Shown: positions 57,412-64,000 of the stretch, in pieces
Position numbering within the stretch: the first letter of the stretch is position 1
Layout of the letters: the number at the start of each line of letters is the position of its first letter
Assembly (NCBI GenBank): GCA_017656505.1
Contig: JACDNU010000004.1
Coordinates: 30,024 to 94,023 of the forward strand
DNA length: 64,000 bases
Origin: Archaeoglobus sp.
GTDB lineage: Archaea; Halobacteriota; Archaeoglobi; Archaeoglobales; Archaeoglobaceae
Reading direction: 5' to 3'
Program-made: the position numbers and the translations under genes
The notes under the pieces: generated by a model
Told to the model about the DNA's origin: nothing
What the model saw: the letters and a program-made list of their open reading frames with translations, nothing else
Databases searched by the model: none

Positions 57412-58812
57412 ATGATGGATAATTCCGGCAAGCGGGAAATTATTAAAGAAAAACTGGAAAAAATCGCTGAAAAACTGTCAAAATCCGGTATAGAAGTTTA
57501 CAACGCAAGAGATCAGCCGTCCTATCTTTACGATGAAACCCCGCCAACTCTCGGTGTTAAAGCAGCAGAAAACGTTTTGATCGTGAAGCCGAAAAGTACG
57601 CACGAAATCTCGCAAATCCTTAAGCTTGCCGGTGAGCAAAAAATCCCGGTTTTCCCGAGGGGGGGTGGAACGGGGCTTAGCGGAGGGGCCGTTCCTACAT
57701 CGGATGGAATCGTTCTTTCAACTGAGAAGCTGAAGTGGATTGAAATCGATGTTGAGAATTTCTGTGCCGTTTGCGGAGCTGGAATAACGCTTAGGGAGCT
57801 GATAAGTGAAGCGGAAAAAAACGGGCTGAGCTTCCCACCCCATCCAGGGGATGAGAGTGCAACTGTGGGCGGGATGATAGCTACAAATGCAGGCGGCGTT
57901 AGGGCTATGAAGTACGGTGTAATGAGGAACTACGTTCTCGGGCTTGAGGCCGTTTTAGCGAGCGGCGACGTAATCAGGCTTGGTGGGAAGCTGATAAAAA
58001 ACAACGCAGGGTATAACCTGATGCATTTGCTAATCGGCAGTGAGGGAACGCTTGCTGTGGTAAGCGAGGCAATCATCCGCTTACTACCACCGTTTAAAAG
58101 AACCGCAACCGTGGCGATCCCCTTCGAGAGCATCGAAGGTGCAATCGAAGCGGTGGTTGAAATCCTGAAAGATGGGATCATACCCCTCGCCTTGGAGTAC
58201 GTCGAAAGAAAGGCCTTAGAAATTGGCGAGAAAGTTAGTGGAAAGAGATGGCCTCCGAAGGATGAGGCAAATCTGATGGTTATAGTTGATGGTAGGGACG
58301 AGGATGAGGTCGTTTCAATGGCCGAGAGGATAGAGGAAATCTGCCTGAAAAAGGGAGCGAAGAACGCTTACATAGCGATGGGTGCGAAAGAGCAGAGGGA
58401 CTTGCTGGAAGTCAGGAGCTTAATCTATGAGGGAATGAAAGATCTGGTTGTGGAAGTGCTTGATGTGAGTGTTCCTCCAGCAAAAATTCCGGAATACATA
58501 AAGAGGTGCAATTCGGAAGCGGAAAAGATGGGATTCCAGATCGTTAACTACGGGCATGCTGGAGATGGCAACATCCATCAGCATCCGTTAAAGGTTGAGG
58601 ACTGGGAATCCAAATATCCAAAGCTTAAAAAAACTTTTTTCAGGATAGCGAAGGAGCTCGGAGGAAGCATAACCGGAGAGCATGGAGTCGGGATCGTTAA
58701 AAAATCCGATCTAAAGGAGCAGGTATCTGAGGTGGAATACGAGCTCATGAGGAGAGTAAAGCAAGCATTCGATCCGGAGGGCATTCTTAACCCCGGGAAG
58801 ATTGTGGACTGA
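57412..58812 (+). CDS. FAD-linked oxidase (GlcD/D-lactate dehydrogenase family)
   Basis: PVFPRGGGTGLSGGAVPTSDGIVLS...GHAGDGNIHQHPL...GEHGVGIVKK. Confidence 0.93.
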   Translation: MMDNSGKREIIKEKLEKIAEKLSKSGIEVYNARDQPSYLYDETPPTLGVKAAENVLIVKPKSTHEISQILKLAGEQKIPVFPRGGGTGLSGGAVPTSDGIVLSTEKLKWIEIDVENFCAVCGAGITLRELISEAEKNGLSFPPHPGDESATVGGMIATNAGGVRAMKYGVMRNYVLGLEAVLASGDVIRLGGKLIKNNAGYNLMHLLIGSEGTLAVVSEAIIRLLPPFKRTATVAIPFESIEGAIEAVVEILKDGIIPLALEYVERKALEIGEKVSGKRWPPKDEANLMVIVDGRDEDEVVSMAERIEEICLKKGAKNAYIAMGAKEQRDLLEVRSLIYEGMKDLVVEVLDVSVPPAKIPEYIKRCNSEAEKMGFQIVNYGHAGDGNIHQHPLKVEDWESKYPKLKKTFFRIAKELGGSITGEHGVGIVKKSDLKEQVSEVEYELMRRVKQAFDPEGILNPGKIVD

Positions 58813-58899
58813 AGCCAGCGATAGTTTGAGTATGAAATACTCGGAAGTGAGTGGACAGGAAATGCTATAGAATGCAGCTGTTTAAACGTAAGTGGTAAG

Positions 58900-60234
58900 A
58901 TGTTCGTTGAAATTGAGTATGATAGGGGAACTTTAATCGTGAAAGGAGACGCACACGTTCCTTTCGGCAGGTACGATGAAAGATCGCGCTGTTTCAGACT
59001 TCCGGCTTACAAGTATCGCGATCTAATTGACTATCTCGATCTTTCCGGTATTGAGTATACTGAGAGGGTCTTCAACCTTCCACCAACTCCCTTCTTCGAG
59101 GCGGAATTTGAGCTAAGAGATTATCAGGAGGAAGCTGTTGCGAGATGGATGGTTGATCGTAGAGGGGTTATCGTTTTGCCAACCGGGGCCGGGAAAACTT
59201 ATGTCGCGATGGAAGTGATAAGGGAGCTGAACGTTTCCACGCTGGTTGTGGTTCCGACTCTCGATCTGGTTGATCAGTGGATCGAGAAATTAGCCGTCTT
59301 TGGGGAGGTTGCTGAGTTTTCCGGCAGAAGCAAGGAAATAAAAGCGATCACGGTTTCAACCTACGATTCGGCTTACATGAATGCGGAAAAACTTGGAAAC
59401 AGGTTCATGCTTATAGTTTTCGATGAGGTTCATCATCTGCCCTCCGAAAGCTACAGCAGTATCGCTGAGATGAGCGCTGCCCCCTACCGGCTCGGTCTTA
59501 CAGCCACGATGGAAAGGGACGATGGTCTGCATGCGAAGCTTCCGGAGCTTGTAGGAGGAAAAGTTTTCGAGTTGAAGCCTGACGACATCGCGGGAAAGCA
59601 CCTCGCCCCCTATACGATCAAAAGACTGGTAATTCCGCTTGATGAAATGGAAAAGAAGGCTTACGAGGCTAAAGCTAGAGTGTTTAAGGATTACGTCAAA
59701 AGGAGAGGCCTGAAGTTCTCAAGCCCTGACGACTTCAGGAAGATCGTTATGCGAACTGGATTTGACAGTTTGGCTTATGAGGCTTTAAAATCGTGGGATG
59801 AGGCGAGGAAAATCGCCTACAATTCAAAAAACAAGCTTAAGATGCTTAAAAGGATACTTGAGGAGCACAAAAATGATAAGATAATCATTTTCACCCGTCA
59901 TAACGAACTCGTTTACAGGATCTCAAAGATCTTCCTGATTCCAGCGATAACATATCGAACCGATCAGAAAGAGAGGAAGGAGATCTTTAAGTACTTCAAA
60001 AAAGGGCTTTACAGGGCTATTGTGAGCAGCCAAGTTCTCGACGAGGGAATTGATGTTCCGGATGCGAACATCGGGATCATAATGAGCGGTACCGGAAGTT
60101 CGAGGGAGTACATCCAGAGGCTTGGAAGGATTCTCAGGCCGTCCGGCAAGAAGGCGATACTATACGAGCTGGTCTCAGCTGAAACCTCGGAAACCAGGAC
60201 CTCTTTTAGGAGAAGAAGAAAGTTAAAAGAGTAG
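58900..60234 (+). CDS. xpb: Archaeal XPB-family DNA helicase
   Basis: [33 protein letters not shown]...[11 protein letters not shown]...[15 protein letters not shown]. Confidence 0.92.
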   Translation: MFVEIEYDRGTLIVKGDAHVPFGRYDERSRCFRLPAYKYRDLIDYLDLSGIEYTERVFNLPPTPFFEAEFELRDYQEEAVARWMVDRRGVIVLPTGAGKTYVAMEVIRELNVSTLVVVPTLDLVDQWIEKLAVFGEVAEFSGRSKEIKAITVSTYDSAYMNAEKLGNRFMLIVFDEVHHLPSESYSSIAEMSAAPYRLGLTATMERDDGLHAKLPELVGGKVFELKPDDIAGKHLAPYTIKRLVIPLDEMEKKAYEAKARVFKDYVKRRGLKFSSPDDFRKIVMRTGFDSLAYEALKSWDEARKIAYNSKNKLKMLKRILEEHKNDKIIIFTRHNELVYRISKIFLIPAITYRTDQKERKEIFKYFKKGLYRAIVSSQVLDEGIDVPDANIGIIMSGTGSSREYIQRLGRILRPSGKKAILYELVSAETSETRTSFRRRRKLKE

Positions 60235-60411
60235 TGTTGAAAATAAGGCCACCATTAATTTATTAACTCGCTCTCAATTTCATTTTAGTCGTTTTAGGCT
60301 TTATTGAAAGTCGAAATCTAATAAACTTGCAAAAAGATTTTACATTAAAACAATCTTATGAAACTTTCCAGCCATCACTAAATTAATAAAGCTTCAATTT
60401 AAATTTCTCAC

Positions 60412-61893
60412 GTGCTTCCAAAGGAATTTCTCGAGGTCAGAAAATATAAAGGCAAGATTTTTCCGAAATTTCTGAAAGCCGGGGACGTAGAAATTGCAGA
60501 ACTCGTGCTCGATGTTTACAGGAGTAATCTGGGCAAAAAACTCAAATTTGCGAAAAAAGAGCTCAAACAGTTGGAAAACTCAAAAAATTACAAGAAAATG
60601 AGGGGACTTGCTAGGATTATTGAGAATAACGTTCGCTTTGCCAATTCGACATCTCTTCCTCCCCCTCAGGTAAGGAAATTCCTCTTCTCAAGAGGTTTTG
60701 TAACTACGAAAGACGAGAGGAGGAAAATCATAAAGGAGGCTGCAGAAAAGTTTGGGTGCTCGTTGGAGGAAATAGAAAACTCGATATTTGCTGATCTTGA
60801 GGAAGAGGCTATTATCGATGAAATCGGAATTGAGAATGCCGAGGATTTGTTGAGGAAGTATAATCTCTCTCTGCTTCAAACAACGATTTTCAACTCCCTC
60901 CGAATGACCTTCTGGACGAAAAGCGAACACAAGAAGATCTTATGGGCTGTCAAAAAGCTGGGTTTAATGTATGAGTTAGGAGATAACGGGGGCATAACTC
61001 TTACCGGGCCAGCCTATGTGCTGAAACAAACGAGAAGATACGGCACGAGTTTTGCCAAACTAATACCCATAATCGTCTCCTCTCCAGAATGGTGGATTAA
61101 AGCAGAGATTCTTGACGAGTACTCGAACAAGGTTTACAAACTGGAAATTTCTAGCGGAGACGCGCTACTCCCGCTGATCGAGCCGAAGATGGAATTCGAT
61201 TCCTCGCTTGAAGAGGAACTTTATTTCAGACTAAAAGCTTCTAAACCTGAAATAGAGATCTCGAGAGAGCCGGAAGTGATCAGGGCGGGAGATTTCGCCT
61301 TCATACCAGATTTCAAGCTGAAAAAGGGTGAAAAAGAAGTTTACATTGAAATCGCGGGTTTTTGGACGGAGGAATATCTTAAAAAGAAGGTTGAGAAGAT
61401 TAAAAAACTGAATGTTCCGCTGATCGTAATCGGGAGGGAGGAGATCAGCTTCGTCTCCGAATTTTTCATTCCAATCGAAAAAAAGCTTCCCTTCATTAAA
61501 ATTCTGAAACTCGTGAACAGCTACTTCGGAGAGACTGGAGGTACTAAAGATCTAACCCCAGAAATGGACTTGGCGGAGACGCTGAAGAGAGTGCAAGGGG
61601 CAGAAGTCGCGAACATTGCTAATCTTGCGAGAAAATGCGGGATAGAGGTGGGTGAACTCAAAAGGAGAATTGCGGAATCGCTGGGAGCTTCAAAGATAGT
61701 GATCGAGAACTGGATGTTCGACAGAAAATACGTCGAGGAAGTTAGAGAGAAGTTGGAAAAAGGTCTGAATGAAAACTTGGATGATTTGGAATCTTTACTT
61801 AAAAAAGATGGGATAAATGTTCTTCTGGATTTTCTGGGTTACAAAATCGTTTGGGAAGGGATTACGGCTGCTAGAGTTGTGAAAAAATTTTAA
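60412..61893 (+). CDS. Bax1-like (DUF790) XPB-partner nuclease
   Basis: GTG start; C-terminal nuclease-like region FAFIPDFKLKKGEKEVYIEIAGFWTEEYLKKKVEKIKKL; next to XPB. Confidence 0.88.
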   Translation: MLPKEFLEVRKYKGKIFPKFLKAGDVEIAELVLDVYRSNLGKKLKFAKKELKQLENSKNYKKMRGLARIIENNVRFANSTSLPPPQVRKFLFSRGFVTTKDERRKIIKEAAEKFGCSLEEIENSIFADLEEEAIIDEIGIENAEDLLRKYNLSLLQTTIFNSLRMTFWTKSEHKKILWAVKKLGLMYELGDNGGITLTGPAYVLKQTRRYGTSFAKLIPIIVSSPEWWIKAEILDEYSNKVYKLEISSGDALLPLIEPKMEFDSSLEEELYFRLKASKPEIEISREPEVIRAGDFAFIPDFKLKKGEKEVYIEIAGFWTEEYLKKKVEKIKKLNVPLIVIGREEISFVSEFFIPIEKKLPFIKILKLVNSYFGETGGTKDLTPEMDLAETLKRVQGAEVANIANLARKCGIEVGELKRRIAESLGASKIVIENWMFDRKYVEEVREKLEKGLNENLDDLESLLKKDGINVLLDFLGYKIVWEGITAARVVKKF

Positions 61894-61947
61894 GTTTTTA
61901 AGTTTTGGATTTTAAAATTGAAAAATGGGATAAGCAGGGCAAACGGA

Positions 61948-62652
61948 ATGGACAAACGGAATAAACTAAAAATAAAATTAGGATGTCTGAAAATCATGTC
62001 TGAGATCATGTCAAAACCATATAAAATAAACAAAAACGCTCTCAGGCAGCTTGTCGAAGCTAGAATGTACAGCAAGATAGCTTCTGCTGAGAGAAAAAAG
62101 AGAACTGCAACGACTCTGATCTCCTTTCTTTACGGATCAGAACCATTCGTTTTTTACGCTGCTGAAGCTTTAGGAACAATCTGTGGTGTTCTGGAAAAGG
62201 AAAATGAATCTGAATTTGTTAGAGAAATTCTCAGGAGGTTGTTCTGGCATCTGAGAGATGAATCCGGAGCGTACTGCAAAGGTGCGCCCCTTGCAATAGG
62301 AGAGATAGGAAGAAACGCACCCATAGCCTTTGAAGGGTTCAAGAACATGCTTCTCTCCCTTCTCAGGAACGAGGAGGTGGAGTTGAGATATGTGATTTAC
62401 GGAATTAGCAGAGCTGCTATGCACATGCTCGATGCCTATCCAAATCCAATCGAGGAGCTTTTACCTTTCCTTCAGCATGAAGATCCGGCGATTCGAGGAT
62501 ATGCTGCGATAGCACTATGTAAGTTGGGAGCAAAGCTTGAAAAAGATCATTTTAAAGGGGACGAAGAATTTGAAATCTATTTTGAAGGTAAGATATTGAA
62601 AACAAATCTCGAAAGGCTGAAAGCTCTCATTTCGGATTGCTTCGACTATTGA
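61948..62652 (+). CDS. HEAT-repeat-like protein
   Basis: Helical repeats with GEIGRNAPIAFEGF, DPAIRGYAAIALCKLGA; start uncertain (61918-62008). Confidence 0.7.
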   Translation: MDKRNKLKIKLGCLKIMSEIMSKPYKINKNALRQLVEARMYSKIASAERKKRTATTLISFLYGSEPFVFYAAEALGTICGVLEKENESEFVREILRRLFWHLRDESGAYCKGAPLAIGEIGRNAPIAFEGFKNMLLSLLRNEEVELRYVIYGISRAAMHMLDAYPNPIEELLPFLQHEDPAIRGYAAIALCKLGAKLEKDHFKGDEEFEIYFEGKILKTNLERLKALISDCFDY

Positions 62653-62740
62653 GCTTAATTCGATTAAATATTAACTGACACTTTGAGCTTCAGAAGTTCT
62701 TAGTATTGGGGTTCTTAGTATTTGAAATCAAAAAATCTTT

Positions 62741-63886
62741 ATGGACGGGAAGACAGTAAAGCACATGGTTTCAGCGATTCCTGAAATGCTGAAGCAGCAT
62801 GACGCTCAATTTTTTGTGATGTATGCCTCGAGCAAGAATGCGAACTTCTATTACGCAACTAGATTCAAAATTCCCGATCCCGCATTTTACATGATCGGTG
62901 ACGATGGGACAGATTTGCTCGTCGTTCACGACATGGAGAAAAGAAGGGCTGAAAGGGAAAGCAAGGTAAAAGAAATAGCATCCCTTAAAGACTTGGGCTT
63001 TTACGAATTGCTGAAAGAAAAGAAAAATCCCTCCGATGCTTTGTGTCAAACCCTTTTCGAGCTTATCAGAACACATGGAGGGAGGAAGGTCCTTGTTCCT
63101 CCAGACTTTCCATCCTTTTTGTCTTTCTATTTCAAAGAAAGGATGAGCGTGGAGGTGGTTGAAAACCCGTTTTCAAAGCTTAGGGCGGTGAAAAAGGGTG
63201 AGGAGATCTTGGAGATAAGAAGAACGAGCGAAGGAATAATTAGATCTCTCGAATATGCTTTGAAGCTGCTAGATTCAAAAAGCGGAATGAAATGTGAAGA
63301 ACTAAGGAATGAAATCGAGCTGTTTCTCTTTAAGGAGGGTTTTATAGCGGAGGAAACGATTGTTTCCAGCGGTTTGCTATCTGCCGATCCTCATGAGATA
63401 GGAAGGGGGGAAATAGAGGATCATGTGATCATAGACATATTTCCAAGAAGTAAGGAGAGCAATTACCACTCAGATTTCACGCGAACGGTAATTCTTCGAA
63501 AAAACCCTGAGATCGATGAAATGCTCGATGCTGTCATAGAGGCGAAAAATAAGGCGATTTCGCTGATCAGAGATGGAATTCTTGCAAAGGAAATCCATCA
63601 TGCTGTTTGTGATGTTCTTGAAGAGAGAGGCTATACAACTCTGAGGAGTAAGGCATCTGAGGGCTTCATTCATTCAACTGGCCATGGAGTGGGGTTGGAG
63701 ATCCATGAAGAGCCAAGAATTTTCGAAAATGAGGATGTGATAAAGAAGGGGATGGTATTTACAGTCGAACCCGGACTTTATTACAAAAAAATTGGCGGGG
63801 TTAGGGTGGAGGACACAGTTCTCGTTAAGCAGAAAGGATGTGAGGTTTTAACTTCCTATAAGGATTACGTAACTTTGGAAAGATGA
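62741..63886 (+). CDS. M24-family Xaa-Pro aminopeptidase
   Basis: VIIDIFPRSKESNYHSDFTRTVILRK...IHSTGHGVGLEIHEEPRIF...FTVEPGLYY. Confidence 0.93.
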   Translation: MDGKTVKHMVSAIPEMLKQHDAQFFVMYASSKNANFYYATRFKIPDPAFYMIGDDGTDLLVVHDMEKRRAERESKVKEIASLKDLGFYELLKEKKNPSDALCQTLFELIRTHGGRKVLVPPDFPSFLSFYFKERMSVEVVENPFSKLRAVKKGEEILEIRRTSEGIIRSLEYALKLLDSKSGMKCEELRNEIELFLFKEGFIAEETIVSSGLLSADPHEIGRGEIEDHVIIDIFPRSKESNYHSDFTRTVILRKNPEIDEMLDAVIEAKNKAISLIRDGILAKEIHHAVCDVLEERGYTTLRSKASEGFIHSTGHGVGLEIHEEPRIFENEDVIKKGMVFTVEPGLYYKKIGGVRVEDTVLVKQKGCEVLTSYKDYVTLER

Positions 63887-63964
63887 GAGCGAGGTCTGAA
63901 TGGCAAAATGTCTGTATGGGGCAAGATGATAGAATTAGATAATAGATTTAGGGTCCTTACAAAA

Positions 63965-64000
63965 CTAACCCTCAGCCAATCTCTGCAAAGCCTTCTTTTC
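63965..64000 (-). CDS. Possible 3' end of a minus-strand gene (partial)
   Basis: EKKALQRLAEG* open to the window edge; too short to identify. Confidence 0.25.
   Translation of the reverse strand, partial: EKKALQRLAEG

Noticed and set aside
61890-62075. 61-aa minus-strand hydrophobic ORF overlapping the HEAT-like gene start
   Set aside because: No SD or promoter signal seen and it conflicts with a better-supported gene.

Overview
The window is a gene-dense stretch of chromosome from a euryarchaeon. Gene content points to Archaeoglobales (Ferroglobus/Geoglobus/Archaeoglobus-like); this is inferred from protein families, as no rRNA is present. It holds about 60 coding regions. Housekeeping blocks include rpsM-rpsD-rpsK-rpoD, a purine/pyrimidine block (purP, larB, carB, carA, purC, purE), aIF5A-agmatinase, a ribbon-helix-helix gene with ftsZ, argJ, moaC, and XPB-Bax1. 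Accessory or lineage-specific blocks include cytochrome c maturation (ccmE/ccmF) and a pentaheme cytochrome, a paired class III CoA-transferase / acyl-CoA ligase / HDAC-like locus, and a six-gene cluster of archaeal type-IV-pilin-like proteins containing a 951-aa von Willebrand A protein. I saw no tRNA, rRNA, CRISPR array, transposase or prophage. The observations I rate most worth following up are: (1) short tandem duplications anchored on or just after the stop codon of many genes; (2) the pilin-like/vWA cluster, whose vWA domain appears split by about 330 aa of tandem beta-sandwich-like repeats; (3) twin palindromic operators plus a perfect 9-bp leader hairpin upstream of RHH-ftsZ; (4) a ferredoxin family split into two genes in swapped order; (5) 9-bp and 10-bp phased tandem arrays in two divergent intergenic regions; (6) a C-terminal frameshift in a PAS sensor; (7) an apparent ATC start codon for an arsenate-reductase-like gene; (8) an uncalled 35-aa K/E/Y repeat protein. 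All family assignments are from reading the translations; no database search was run.
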